A stretch of 64,000 bases of DNA from Ancylostoma caninum (lineage: Eukaryota; Nematoda; Chromadorea; Rhabditida; Ancylostomatidae). The notes below the pieces were generated by a model. That model was not told the origin of the DNA. It made no database searches and saw only the letters and a list, made by a program, of their open reading frames with translations. Position 1 is the stretch's first letter, and the number at the start of each line of letters is the position of its first letter. Positions 32,840 through 45,639 of this stretch are shown one piece after another. The stretch lies in NCBI GenBank assembly GCA_037903475.1, contig JBAJFG010000087.1, forward strand, positions 62,001 through 126,000, given 5' to 3'. The translations under genes were made by a program, and so were the position numbers.

Positions 32840-35130
32840 CTAGATGTGGTGCAACAGCTAGATATGGTAATGTACTAATAAAGTAATATAACAAATCCTG
32901 CTCTCCTTCGCTCTATGTTTCTTGGCTCTCCATTGCATCCAGAAGACGGAATATTCGAAAATCCCAGATTGCATTTTCAATTGCTACTTTCCCATGTTTC
33001 AGAATCTCTCGATAATCAAGAAAGAAGTCGCCAAACACGCTAACTCAAAAATGGCAGTCTCCGATTTTTTCGCTTTGCAGCATCTCGAAATCGGACATAG
33101 CTCATCAGGGACGACCTCATAAAATAAACAGTGGTCTCTGGTAATCATAGAAATTATGCCGCTCGTAAAGAATGTAGTTCAGTAAAATTGTTGAAAATAA
33201 AACCGGCAAATAAAACGACAAAACTTCTGCACCATCGTAATGTTTTGCTCAGATCGACAATATATTCTAAGGGAAACTGTTAAAATATTGTAAACGCATG
33301 AGCGTGCTTGCTTCATATGAACAATACTGTTGCAAACTTCACAGTGATTGTTGTTATGTGAACGTACCGAGATGTACCAGGATGAGTTGTACAAAAGGCC
33401 CACCCAGGTAATTGGAGTACAAAATCAAATCAAACGCTATCAGTTAAAAAGATTACCCTCCCATCTTTCTTCAAGCGAGCACTCACGAAGTCACAGATCT
33501 GTTCTGTATTCCTAGGATCAGCACTGGAATGAATACGAAGGTAGTGACCGATTTTGTCGAAACCAACGAAATAGCGGTTTTCAGGGCTACCAGTTTGGTA
33601 CGCGGTGAACTGAACTGAAAGGTGAACTCATTGTTCAGCTGTGTCAGCTGAATTTCAAGCACATCAAGATGTCGAGCAGAACTCCGAGTCGATGGTGATA
33701 TCGTCGGAGTTGGTTCGCAAGGTGTCGCGGTGTTCATCTCGGTATTGCAGAGCCAAAACGATCAGATTCTCGCACAACAAGACTTCCGTGTCTTTTATTG
33801 TTCGATCATTTGCCTTCAAGATTTCAAGGAAGAATGTATCTCTGGGGGCGAAAAAGGTACCCCTCAAAAATGGTGTTCTTTTTGGATAGCGCAGCTAGCT
33901 ACTCTAAAAGTGTTTTCTGACAATCCGATCGCATGCAGATGTAATCTGGATGCTGTGGACGAAAAACTTGGCTGCTACAGACCTCCTGCGGGCGATCTCG
34001 GAGGAAGTGAAAGATGACCCGGAAGCTGGTTGACGCAGTCGGCATGGTCAAAGTTGTATTGAAGGTGTTTCTCCTCCACAAAGGCAAAAAGCACTGAAGG
34101 TGAAACTACTCAGAACTGGATTCTTCCGTTTGGGAGGTCTTCCTGATCTAGTGATTGGTTGAAGGAAAATGACTTATTTGCGCTCAAATAAAAATTGTGC
34201 CTATGCACAGCTCCGCTATGCGAAACTATTAAAGAGTCACTCTCTTGGTCGTCTAAAAAGGTTTTTTTCCCTCAGAGTTGCAATAAGATTTTATCAATTC
34301 ACAAACAAGTGCCTTGAGAGGAGTGAACAATACGATTATTGTTAATTAAATAACTACTCGCATAACCACTGAATGAAAAATGACTTGCTGATCAATTAAT
34401 TGATGGTGGGAAGCAGACTTTAAGGATTTTTAGAGCAAAGCATTCCAAGCTTCTTTTGCTTAAAATTAGGAAAAAAACTGTTCTGGTACAGTGGTGAGCA
34501 ATGGTAACTGGATACCAGGCTGCTGCTGTGGAAAGATAGTTTGCATCTGGGAACTGTGTCTGGATAGATGGTGCTAGGCTCACCCCCAGATCACGATTTG
34601 GAGACATACTAATATTCAAAAAAAAACACGAAGTGAAATTTATGATTCGCAAAATTTTCAGATTTATGAATTCAAACAAAGATTTCGAATAAAGAAGAGA
34701 ACAAAAATCACATGCTCTTCCTGTGGAATCAGAAAGGTCATGTTACGCCGGATAAACATGTTTTCGTCGTTAGTGAAAATTTTGGCTTTGAAATCGCCAG
34801 TTTTATTTCATTCGGCTCACTCTTTCTTTTCTGTCCATTCACGACAAGAGAAGACTTCAGTAGACGCTATGATTCAAAGGCTCCATCCAGTACTCTGAGT
34901 CCAGTGTTGTTCCGTCGTTGTGGACGAATTTGATGTCTCCTTCGAATGTACCGGTTCGAAGAGTCGCATGCATCGCACACAAGTTTGAAGGCGTTCTAGT
35001 GCTCTCCCTAGCCGGAACAAGTGGCCCAATAACGTGGCTATGTTTCAGCTCAGTGCCATCGGAATGAACGAGATTCCGCAGATAGGTGTGAACAGAATGA
35101 CAAATTCCCAAGAATCCAATGGAAAATAGT
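32840..35130. other. Unassigned region
   Basis: Two overlapping minus-strand open frames at 33483-33867 (84 and 67 codons) are coding-like but not recognised. The plus strand at 33810-33900 resembles chemoreceptor 3' flank. Nothing else was identified. Confidence 0.3.
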
Positions 35131-35139
35131 GAAAACGCT

Positions 35140-38090
35140 AACATCAACGAATCAGTGTTTTCTCACAAGCGAACAACTTCTGCAGATCAACAACTGCCGC
35201 CAGAAGTTGATTTCGTCTGGTTGTTCCGAGAGGAGATCATCTCCTTACTTGCGATATGTATTTTCTCCTAGCTTCCGCAGGACAAGGTCGTTTCCCGCTG
35301 TCTGGGTCTCTGATGGTGCGCTGTATTGTGAAATGCATATTCTCAGATGGTTCTGCCGTACCTGTTGTCATCCCCGTTAAGCTGAGCATATTGATTGTTG
35401 CTGGTCTAGTGGAGCTCGCTTTCTCCAACAACGGCGATAACGGTAGGCACCGTTCTTAGCTATCATGTTGATGCAGGTTCTGCTCAACACTTGCTGTGAG
35501 GAGCTTTCTGAAATGTAGCTCCGAGAGCTTGTTTCGGTATAGTTTTAGTTATAGGTAGGTATTGGGTAGGCCGTTGTTATGTTGACGAGAGAAACGTTAG
35601 AATGCTTTATAATAGTTCAAATTTCTACAACTAAGCTGAAACGACACAGATAATGAAACAGGGTTACGCGTATTGAGAGATTTGAACAAGAGACGGCAGG
35701 GCAATCCATACTAGATGTGGACGTTCAATGCATATGCGTTTGTATGATAAAGGTGAGGCAAACTCGTAGCCATGACACAGCTCAGGCACACATGAGACGC
35801 GCGCTGTTACGGTCCGCAACCGATCGCGTCGGCCGTGCGGTACTTTTGGGTTAGGACAAAAATGCTACGTTGAGCGGTCAAGTGTTTCGCAAATGGATAC
35901 ATATGTGTGTCTGACATTTGACTACCCAGACATTCGTTCGGGAGTCCCGCCTGCCAGAATGATGTCTACCGCTCCATGTGGAGCAGGAGTCATCCAAAAA
36001 TGAGAGTTTCTCTCCCGCCACATCCCGATTTTGTCCCGCAAGTCCCGTGGGAGATCCAATTTCGTCCTGAAGTTGATAGCATCATCATGGTGGGGTAGAC
36101 CGTATTTTGTACCAAGACTGGAAAACATGAGAAAGCAAAAATGAGCGTCGAGTTCCGGGGCACGGTATGCGCCCCTTGCGCCGACACCGGCAGCTACTAG
36201 CGGACCCTGAAGCGTTTCTGCTTCCGTGCCGTGTCCGCGCATCCCACGCATCTTGCATGGTCATCGCACTGGGCCACGGTTTCAACCGGGCCTCACTGGG
36301 CCGGTCGAGTCCCGCAGAACTCCACTCTCCGCCTAAACGGAGAGTAGACAGAGGTCTGCCTGCACACTAAAGATCTTATCTGTATAGCCTTCATTTGATA
36401 AGGATTACCACGTGATAATCACAAACCCGTATCATTCTTCGCTTAACCCCTCAACAAAAAAGCAAAATGTTGTCTCCCGCCGGTGTCTCTCATTATACAA
36501 ACACAGTGGATCGATCATATCATTTATTACATAACAGGCCCAAATCAGCGCCGATTGTACTTCTCTGGCACTTTTTTCCCGGTCAGCTCCCATTCGGATA
36601 CATTAGAGAGTTACTTTGATACGCTGTGGATCTTTTTTCAAATACTTATTTCAGCCTAGCGACATGCTTTTAGCGTACTCTCTCATCTGCGGCTTTGACT
36701 ACATCGACTTGGATTTTCTTATAGAGTCGATACCTGTTGGTACTAAAAATGACTGCTTCTTTGTCGTCTATTTTGCTTTCTCTCTTGTTGTCGTCTCAGT
36801 TCTCGGTTCGTTAAAGGCAATAATTTCAATAATGACACCAGGTTCGCCTATTTGTTGGACGAACAATTAAGTGGGCGACCTTTCGAGCCCACACATGGTC
36901 GATCAGCTGCTCTGCAAATACTATTCTTCTCCTTGAACATGACTTGGGTGTTCCCGGCGATATGAGACGAGGTTGTAGTACGTAAGTGGTAGAGTAAGAG
37001 CTTCATAAAAATAAAAAAGCTGTGTGAAAAAACCGTGTTCCGCTAAACATCGAAACCATGGCTTTAATTGTCGTACGCATAATGTTGCATAGATCCTACA
37101 CAGTGATAGAACATATGTTAATCTGTGAGAGGGTGCAAAGTAGCCATAAATTCGCTACTCTTGAGCTAGCAGCGCTTTTTGAAAAGATTGACATAAAAAC
37201 GACGATCCGCACGCATCTTTGTAATCTCCAATTACACATTATAGTAATAGCGCAGCAAAAGCTAAGTCAAGGTGGGAATGCATTAATAGTGAGACAGCAG
37301 TATTGAATGGCACCGGAAATGGTCAAGGCTATCTCCAAAACAGCTTTAGCTTTGAAGATTCTCCCGTGTGCTATTCGAGATATGAGAAGCTGCTCCAATT
37401 ATATATTTCCTCGCTGCTGTGTGCAAAAATGACATGCGTAATACGTGTAGATGAATCTAGTGGAGAGATGTGAATATTACGCACAATTATTCCCCTGAAG
37501 TTGTCGTTTTGATTACTTCCATCATTTATCCAGCGACCGGCACCATAATCTGCAGCATTCTAATCTGAGCGTCGTTGATCCCACTCATTCATGTCTTCTG
37601 AAGAATCTGCAACGGCTCGGTCCATACCAGCGTCACCAAACGCGAGTGGGTTGTCAGTGTTACAATTTTGATGGGTTAACTATTCCAAGGCAGTGATAGA
37701 CAATGTTTAATGACCGGCTTTGATCTTCTTAAATACGTTGGGTTACTTTATCTCTGAGAATCCTGCGTTTTATCGAATCTCCATGGCTGATGCGTGCACG
37801 TACTTGGATATGGTCCACTAGCAAAGGAAATTTGCCAAGCACTATCGTTCTTCCTCCCGCCCATTTTCAAGTTACAGCGACGGAGAGACCTTTGCAATGT
37901 GTGCTATCAGAGTGTTATGATCATTTGCCTTCTACACTTTCTCGGCCATTGGAAGTTTCTTGTTCCTTGTCGAAATAATTTTGTGGAGCAAGCGGACGGT
38001 CGACGAGGGAAGAGATTTTCGTTACACAGCAGGCTTTCCGTTTTTAACTGCATGTACAACGTGTAGCTGCTTAAAGTTGATGTCAAAACA
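35140..38090 (-). repeat. Long unrecognised repeat, copy A
   Basis: This aligns in patches with 47.33-49.79 kb over its whole length in the same orientation, for example CAGTGTTTTCTCACAAGCGA, TGTTATGTTGACGAGAGAAA and ATGGTCCACTAGCAAAGGAAA-type segments. It differs by an insertion of GC-rich sequence at about 35.93-36.45 kb. Minus-strand coding-like patches occur in both copies, but frames are broken and no domain was recognised. It may be a decayed gene family or an unclassified element. Confidence 0.55.
35930..36370. other. GC-rich insertion within repeat copy A
   Basis: Absent from copy B. It carries a 109-codon minus-strand open frame at 35922-36251 (PRDLRDKIGMWRERNSHFW...) with no recognised domain. 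No inverted ends were found. Confidence 0.35.
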
Positions 38091-38169
38091 AGTTAGAATC
38101 GTTTGAGATTTCGTCTCTGCCGCTTTGCAGGAAAGAAGTCTTCTATAGTTCTGAATTAGGAGATCTTGG

Positions 38170-38531
38170 CCCAACTAATCATTTTCTGTATTTCTGCAAA
38201 AATGAGAATTTCTGGATACGATTCACAATCAATTGTACGTGTCTAGAATATTAGCCATAGAAAATAATAGGATCCAAGATTTTGCGATCCTGCGGAATTG
38301 TTCTACCATTCGATGTACTGTGTATAGGCCTGGTGGAATTCGCAATAAACGCCTTGGTAGCAAATCGTCAACAACCATGGTACGAATCAGATGAGGACGT
38401 CCACCTGAGGAAGCGTTCGTGATAACCGGTGAGAAATCTGTCGTTAGCGACAGTGTTTTTTTTTGAGAGCGAAAATACATCCATGAATTTGAAAATTTTA
38501 ACGTTGTGGTGACTAGTGGAGCTTTTGCCAT
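38170..38531 (-). repeat. Repeat shared with 44.48-45.29 kb; holds an empty mariner site
   Basis: This aligns with 44485-44640 plus 45203-45290. The other copy is interrupted by a mariner-like element exactly where this one reads CGATGTACTGTGTATAGGCC (38311-38330). The minus strand has a 100-codon open frame of unknown nature. Confidence 0.6.
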
Positions 38532-38589
38532 CCTGCTATTCTGTGGGATATAAACAAGTCTACACCGATGATTATACGATCCTATCGCT

Positions 38590-40707
38590 TCCTTCGTGCA
38601 AGATTCTTTTTCTCACGCAAAGGAGAGAGAGACGTGAAATTTAAGAGGAGTCCCAAACCCGTCATCAATTGGGATCTTTTCACTTCGCTAGCCGGCTTTT
38701 GGGAAGATGCGGCTGTCGACAACATCGACGAGTACGATCGGCTTGTACAGCATCTCCGCGACAGCGCAAAGAGCGCCGAGGGTTTAAGAGTCACCAAGAG
38801 GCGACTGTCTTACGGGACCCTCGAGGTTATACGCCAGCGTGGAGCCGCGAGAACTACAGGCGACTACCAGCTAAGGTCCGAGCTCGCAAAACGGTGCAGG
38901 GAAGCGATAAAAGAAGACCTCAAGGAGAGACGAGCAGCAGTGTTGGCCGAAGCCGCAGAGGCAGGGGAAAGCATTCGCTGCGCCCGCCGAGACTTCGCCA
39001 ATCGCAAGATCAAGATGTCCGCCCTCCGGCGCCCAGACGGAACAATTTCTTCATCAAGACGGGTAATGGAGAAGGTCATCTACGACTTCTACTCGGATCT
39101 CTTCGATAGCCACGTCCACCTCCCTCAATGTCATCTTAGGGAGGACGGGTATGTTGTCGGTTCTCCCTTCCGATATCCGACATGCCATCAAGTCGATGAA
39201 GAATCGTACAGCACCGGGCCCCGACAGGATTCGACCGGAACATCTGAAGAACCTACCGCCAATTCTCATTACCACCTTGGCTAGGCTTTTCATGCGGTAT
39301 CTGTCGGAATGCAAGGTACCTAACCAATGGAAGACCAGCAGGACCGTGTTGCTGTACAAGGAGGGAGTCCCGCAGGATATTGGCAATTATCGCCCCATCT
39401 GCCTACTGTCCGTCGTCTACAAGCTTTTCACGCGAGTGATCCTCAAAAGGATCGAAAGGACACTAGACGAGGGATAGCCGTGGGAGCAAGCAGGGTTTCG
39501 AAAAGGATTCAGTACGATCGACCACATACACACCGTCCCTAGACTCATCGAAGTATCGTGAGAGTATAAGATGCCCCTCTGTCTCACGTTCATCGATTTG
39601 AAGAAAGCTACCGACTCGTTGGAAGCCCTGGGCAACCAGGGCATACCTACTCAATACATCAAGGTATTTCGTGAGCTCTACAGCAACTTCACGACGAGGA
39701 TTTCTCCATTCTACGACGACATCACCATCGACGTCAAGAGAGGGGTTCGGCAAGGCGATACCGTTTCGCCAAAACTATACAGCGCCAGTCTCGAAGACGT
39801 CATGCGGAAACTGGAATGGGATAGCATGGGAGTGCAAGTTGATGGCCTGCGACTTAGTCATCTTCGCTTCGCTGACGACATTGTTCTTATAACACCAACC
39901 ATCAGCGAAGCGGAACAGATGCTGGCCGACTTCGAGGACGCGTGTGGAAAGATTGGTCTCCAGCTGAATCTGACGAAGACGATGTTCATGAAGAACGGAT
40001 GGGTCCCGGATGTCCCATTCTCGCTCAACGGAACGACCATATCCGAATGCTCCAGCTACGTATACCTAGGTCGGGAAGTCAACATGATGAACGACCTCGC
40101 TCCAGAGCTGGGCAGGAGGAAACGAGCGGCTTGGGGAGCTTACAAGAGCATCGAGGACGTAGTGAAGAAGACGAAGAACACCAGGCTCCGTGCCCACCTC
40201 TTCAACACAACCGTTCTCCCTGCTTTGACGTACGCCTCGGAAACCTGGGCGTTGCGCAAGCAGGATGAGAATGCGGTCAGCGTCGTCGAACGCTCCATCG
40301 AGAGGGTGATGCTAGGAATAACCCGCCTCACGCAAGTGAGGGCTGGAATACGGAGCTCCACCCTTCGTCAACAATCGAAGATCAGGGACGCTGCCGCTTA
40401 CGCCAAGTTGAGTAAGATTAGGTGGGCCGGACACGTGATGCGTTTTAACGACAACCGTTGGACAAGAGCCGTCAGCGACTGGACTCCACGGGACGTTAAG
40501 CGCACGACAGGAAGACCACCGACCCGATGGTCAGACTTCTTCACGAAGTCCTTCAAGGATAGATACGATGCTCTCCGTGTCCCTCGAACGGACAGAATCC
40601 ACTGGACAACTCTGGCTCGCGAGAGGGACAAATGGAAGGATTGCTGGCGCCCGCTCGGTATACCCGAAGATCAACGGGAGTCAAGGTGATCAAGGTGATC
40701 AGCCTTA
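38590..40707 (+). pseudogene. RTE-clade non-LTR retrotransposon, 5'-truncated
   Basis: The reverse-transcriptase protein of an RTE element. The endonuclease domain is absent. It opens with the linker region INWDLFTSLAGFWEDAAVDN and a charged helix rich in EAIKEDLKERRAAVLAEAAE. After a frame change near 39150 comes the RT core: KNRTAPGPDRIRPEHLKNL, GNYRPICLLSVVYKLFTRVI, QAGFRKGFSTIDHIHT, GVRQGDTVSPKLY, the catalytic FADD (~39875), then a thumb and C-terminal region with IRWAGHVMRF and TTGRPPTRWSDFF. The frame from 39571 to 40689 is open for 372 codons. Stops lie at 39475-39477 and 39559-39561, and several residues after the DLKKA motif are deleted. The 3' end carries short AAGGTGATC repeats, as RTE elements do. 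Confidence 0.93.
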
Positions 40708-41230
40708 TTACTGATTGAGTGTATTCGCTTTCCTATTCTTGACAGAGTGATGGTTATGAAGAGTAGAAATTTGATGCTTGCCTAACCTTCGATAGACATT
40801 AAGGCCAAAAGGTTGCCTTTTCACACAGAGTCTGTTCTATAATACTTCATGTGTAGGCGTCCAGCAGATTGTTAAGCTCCTTTCCATCCCTTTCTTCCCT
40901 CCGTCTCCGTGCCGACCAACGCCGTTATAATTTTGAGGCGGTGTGAAAAGAAACGTGTTCGCTGTACATGTTCCCTGCGAAAGTGTGCAGTTACCTACAG
41001 TAGAATGATTTTACTGGAACGCTTGTGCCAGTACGAGGCAACCCTCTAAACCACGGATGTTCTGCGCATTTTAGGCGCGCTTCCTCGAGAAGCTTGGTCA
41101 GCGTTTCAGAACAAGTTATTTGCTAAGAAATTACAGACCACAGAAGGCAAGACTATAGACACAAATACCCAAGAAAATACAAAAGCTGATAAATAACGGA
41201 GAAATCTGTAACTTCAAAAACGAACTTCTG
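40708..41230. other. Between RTE end and BEL/Pao remnant, nothing recognised
   Basis: Possibly the leader or LTR region of the following BEL/Pao remnant. No LTR pair could be identified by eye. Confidence 0.35.
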
Positions 41231-41389
41231 GAGGCTCACCAGCAATTGCTTCATCCATTTACGTACCAAAATACAAGGGCTTCACGTGGAATGGTCAGCA
41301 GCGCGAAGCGAGGACAGAAAAGAAAATGAAATATACAGCGAATACATCAATACCTACGGAGAGTATTCGTGCAGCAAGCTTTTGATGTC

Positions 41390-42330
41390 CAGGGCAATAA
41401 TGACGAACTATTCAACGCCATTGGCGCAGTCAGCGTCATCTACCAATCGAAGCCCCGGAAGGTGACTTTCCAACTAACAATGCTCATGACGCAGACCAGA
41501 GCGTTCAGAAATCAATAATACCTGCCAGTCTTTGCTGGTTTCTCTGCCTTCATCGGAAAGGAAAAAGAATTTGACGGTGTCGTGATGTTTTCGCCCATAA
41601 ATACATGCCTGAAAACCAGAGCTCTCCAGTCAGTTCGAGGATAAGCGCTTACTGCCAATAACTACACAATAATTCTGGGCATACTCAAGTCAAGGTACGA
41701 TGATAAAGTCACTATTCGCCACATATCCTTCAATCAGCTGGCAAACCTACCCTCATGTGATACAGAAGCAAACACTTCCAATCTCTGTGCGTCAAGATGT
41801 TCTCCCTCACACGCCAGTTTTGCATTTATGAAGATGACTCAAAGGAAGTTGCCCTTGGTGCAATTCTCAAAAAACTTCCACATCATTTACGTAGGAAAAC
41901 TTACGACAGAATCGACAACGCAGACGATCTCACTGCAAGTGAATTTTGCCAAAAGTGACCAGCATCGTTCACAAGGATGAGATTTTACAGTTGAATATCA
42001 CTGTAAGCAGACAAGTCGCCACGACAAAGAAAGGTATTTCAGACTCCATGAGCCGGGCAGTACATTCACCGACCAGTTTCACCGTCCCACCAAGTGTCAT
42101 GGAAATCCATGGAAATCCCTCAAAAACTTCAAATCGCCCAGTGCTCGTTCTGCAAATCCTCTCAACACAATGCAATCACCTGTATAAAGCTCTATACTCC
42201 TCAACTCAGAATCCATTAGGGCAAAAATTGTGATTCATCTGTCTTTCCGGCAGCCATCACACCAAGGAATGTCCACCGAGGAGTCTCTGCCAAAATAGCT
42301 CAGAAGCTGCTTCTTGGTCCAGAAAAGCTC
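41390..42330 (+). pseudogene. gag: BEL/Pao Gag remnant with CCHC zinc knuckle
   Basis: Broken frames preserve Gag-like segments, including one reading ANNYTIILGILKSRYDDKVT and then HISFNQLANLPSC near 41650-41770, typical of the BEL/Pao Gag core. At 42142-42183 the sequence CSFCKSSQHNAITC fits CX2CX4HX4C, and a second HTKECP-type knuckle follows near 42260. Multiple stops show it is dead. Confidence 0.7.
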
Positions 42331-42639
42331 TGATTCTACTCTCATAAAACTGTTAAATCCTTAGAGAAAACGCTTCTAAAAGCGTGAAATTGCCTTTGGA
42401 GAGACTATCCCCGCGTTACTGCAGTTGCCTCATCCGATTTCTTCAGCCTTTCTGTCGCCGGTGATAGCAGAATTCATAGAATTCTTAGATAGTTTCTGGT
42501 CATGGATGAGTGTAAAACACCGCACTAGAAACAGAAATGTTGTCTCGTTTTCTAACCTTAGATATGAATCTTTCGGTGAGTCGCCGTAATTTCGGACTAC
42601 CCTGTACTTCATACCCATCAGTAGAGCAATCACAGCGAA

Positions 42640-42850
42640 TCAATTGACATTAAGGGAGCTACACAGCAAAATGTGGATCCCAAAAGGATGAGTGGCGGTC
42701 AAAAAGGCTCGACACAATTTATGCTTCTATTGGCAAAGGTGCAAGGCCTAGCCTTTTTCACTGCACGAATTCCCAGCATATCTTCCTAGGAAAACAAGGA
42801 AAGCGATCTACCCTCATCGGGACGAACTACGCAGGACTACTGTCTTACAA
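42640..42850 (+). pseudogene. Integrase zinc-binding segment of BEL/Pao element
   Basis: A short degraded stretch reads LRELHSKMWIPKG followed by VAVKKA and WQRCKA, resembling the H2C2 zinc-binding domain that precedes the integrase core in BEL/Pao polyproteins. The core itself was not seen. Confidence 0.5.
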
Positions 42851-43246
42851 AAATGGAGACAATAACACATCAAAATGTGGATTCTATTAATCACAGCCCA
42901 ATCAAATCAAGTCCACAGACAAGCTCCAAGAAGTATCCGATGTTACCAGTGATCAGTCATACCGAGTACACATTTCTGCTGCAAGTTGTGGATGTCTCAC
43001 ATGCAGTGGCTCTTTCTTCTGCTGGACAAGTTGTGTCTTTTATCACTACTATGCATATTCGGAAACGCCAACAGTTTCTAACCACCCACTATTGAAATCC
43101 TCTGTCGACGCACACATCATTCTACAGCAGAATGGTCACTCTGAAGAAACAAATCTTGTTTTACATCCCGCAAGAACAACCCGATGGAACAATGTTCGCG
43201 TTTCTTTGACACTGTCAATGGTATCACATATGTCATAATTATCATC

Positions 43247-43662
43247 GGCTGGGCATTGCGCAAGCAGGATGAGAATGCAGTCAGCGTCGTCGAACGAGTC
43301 ATGCTAGCAATAACTCCCCTTACGCATGCTAGGGTTGGAATATGAAGTTTTACCCTTGGTGCCGCATACGCCAAGTTGAGTAAGATCAGGTGGGCCGGAC
43401 ACGTGATGCGTCTTAACGACAACATTGGCCGAGAGCCGCCAGACTGGTCTCCACGGATCGTTAAGCGCACAACAGGAAGACCATCTATTCGATAGTCAGA
43501 CTTCTTCACGAAGTTCCTCAAGAAAAGATATAATATTCTTCGTGTCCCTAGAGCGGACAGAATTCATTGGACGACTCTGGTACGCGAGAGGGACAAATGG
43601 AAGGATTGCTGGCACCCGCTCGGTAGAACCGAAGATCAACGGGAGCCAAGGTGATTAAGGTG
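43247..43662 (+). pseudogene. RTE 3'-terminal fragment inserted in the BEL/Pao remnant
   Basis: This matches the last ~430 bp of the RTE element at 38.6-40.7 kb (for example GGTGGGCCGGACACGTGATG and GAGAGGGACAAATGGAAGGA) with internal deletions, and ends in AAGGTGATTAAGGTGATT repeats. Severe 5' truncation is normal for RTE insertions. Confidence 0.9.
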
Positions 43663-43764
43663 ATTCGTAATGTACGGAAAAGCTACAATAAAAACAGAAT
43701 CTGCTATACTCATACTCACCCGATAGGTCAGCTTTGATGTTTAACCGCTGAACATACTACATAG

Positions 43765-44290
43765 ATGCAGCTTTCCAAGCAATGTCTGTGCTGGCTCATC
43801 GGCGACAATCAAACCGTATATACCTGCAGTCACGGAAGTATCATCGAAATATTGAACAAAAGAAACGCCACTCCCACAACTCACCAAGAACGTCATGATT
43901 TATCAAAGAAGCAACAAAATAATTGCAAAACCAATGTGGGAAGTGTCATTCAACTAACAATCATGACAATAAGCTTGAAAGTAGTCTCCACGCGTCTTAA
44001 CACAACTTGTTCAATAATCACATCGGAATTATCTGAATGCTATGTCTGCCTCATGGGGGCACAAGTATCAATAGCGTGCAAACCCGAAGAAGCCATAGCA
44101 GGAATACACCGTGGAAATCAAGTCCAAATTGCGATTTGTACCCAACTGGCCATATCAACATAGTCTTCCTCCACTTCAAGTGGTCAAGGATAAGAGAAAA
44201 CTGCACACTTTTCCGAAATGGACGACTTCTTTCGGAAAACTCAGCTACTTCAATGACGGTGTCGGGCTTCGGCAACAAGGAATGCTTCAG
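43765..44290 (+). pseudogene. Env-like glycoprotein remnant of the BEL/Pao element
   Basis: A 132-codon open frame (43765-44163), continuing in another frame, is Cys-containing and ends with a SECYVCLMGAQVSIACK patch. That resembles the lower part of the env-like glycoproteins carried by some nematode BEL/Pao elements, which are related to bunyavirus-type fusion glycoproteins. No signal peptide, complete ectodomain or membrane anchor remains. It is a non-functional relic. Confidence 0.5.
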
Positions 44291-44642
44291 TGATACTTCT
44301 CCCACATGCATTTGTTTTTAAAGCTACTAAAAAGATAAATAAAATTGCTTCACCCATCTTTCGCTCAGAACTTTGTTCATCGTATGATTTTCATATCAAT
44401 TTTGATTCTTTTCCAACGTCTTTTTAAATCCTGTTGGAGAGCGAGGACGCATAAAAGGCTAACCTGATATCAGTGTTTCGTGGGTGTTTTCTGCATTTCT
44501 GCATGATTCACAATTTCTAGATATGATTCACAATCGATTGTGCATGACTTGCTTGTATCTTAATCATCGCAACTATGTAATATCACCCGGTATTTTGTCT
44601 AGCGTCAACCCATGCAACTGTATCACTGTTCGATGCATTGTA

Positions 44643-45199
44643 TTAGGTTGTGCAATAAGTTCGTGCGTTTTTCTGGGCATTTAATGTATTTTCACGGAGG
44701 GGACTAGCTGAACTTGGCTTTTTCTGAAAGTTAATATTTGCAGTACTTTTTCTTCACATCAAGAGCAAGTCCTTGCGATAAATAACGAAATATAAATAAA
44801 AAGTAAGTCTCATAACTCTACAAACTGTGCGCACAGAATAAGGTGCATCCTCCAGCCCAAAACCACCTTCTGTGAAGCAAGCATCACTTCTGCGCTGGCT
44901 CTTGAACAGTAATGGCTTTCACCTAGACGCTGATAACATCCGTAGCAGCTTGACCTACATTTCCTCTACTATTGTAGTGGGACAGTTGGAGAAGTCGAAG
45001 ATGTTCACTCTTGTCGAACTGGAGCGTCACATTTCACGCGACAGAAAATGAGTAGTAGCAGGAATTGGAGAAATTGGTTATAATACTCGTAAAGAGCAAA
45101 ACAAGTGCTAGAAGAGACGTATGATGTGCTAACCAGCTTAGTTCAAAACCTCGTAGAAAATTGAGTTGAAAAAAAAAAACGCACAAACTTACTACCTAA
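44643..45199. mobile_element. Mariner-like MITE
   Basis: The left end TTAGGTTGTGCAATAAGTTC and the reversed right end TTAGGTAGTAAGTTTGTGCG are inverted copies apart from a short gap; the element is 557 bp. It has no transposase frame. It interrupts a repeat whose uninterrupted paralogue is at 38.17-38.53 kb. Confidence 0.65.
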
Positions 45200-45639
45200 C
45201 GCAATATATAGGTCTGATGTAAAGCGTAATAAACGCCTCGGGAACGAATCGTCGAACATCTAATTGTGAGTGATAGATTTCATCCTGCAGGAAGTTCTGC
45301 CGCAATTATTGGGTATTCGGTAACTAATGTCCTTTTTTCTTACAGGTGACGTTGGCTACATATTTCATGCAGTAGTGGTTTCGGGACTTAATTATTATAC
45401 ACTATTATAAAGTTTAGATTTAACACGTTTAGGGCTGCGTGCAAGACCGGTTGTGTTCTATCCATTTAGTGTCATATCTTCGTGAAGTATCCACAGTTAG
45501 CTAATTCTTTTGTAGTAACGTAGTAACACAGATACTAGAGGGTCGAACACGCAGTGGGCAAAGCAGACCTTCTCTCAAACTTTTTCATTAGATTTTTCGT
45601 ACTAGAACAACGGGAGAACAACAAACTCCAAAAAAATTC

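Larger units (their letters stand above)
41240..44330 (+). mobile_element. Decayed BEL/Pao-type retroelement with env-like remnant
   Basis: Remains of gag, a CCHC knuckle, an integrase zinc-binding segment and an env-like segment occur in the expected order on the plus strand, with many stops and frame changes. The protease, RT and RNase H section is missing. An RTE 3' fragment sits at 43247-43662 between the integrase and env-like pieces. LTRs were not recognised. Confidence 0.7.
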
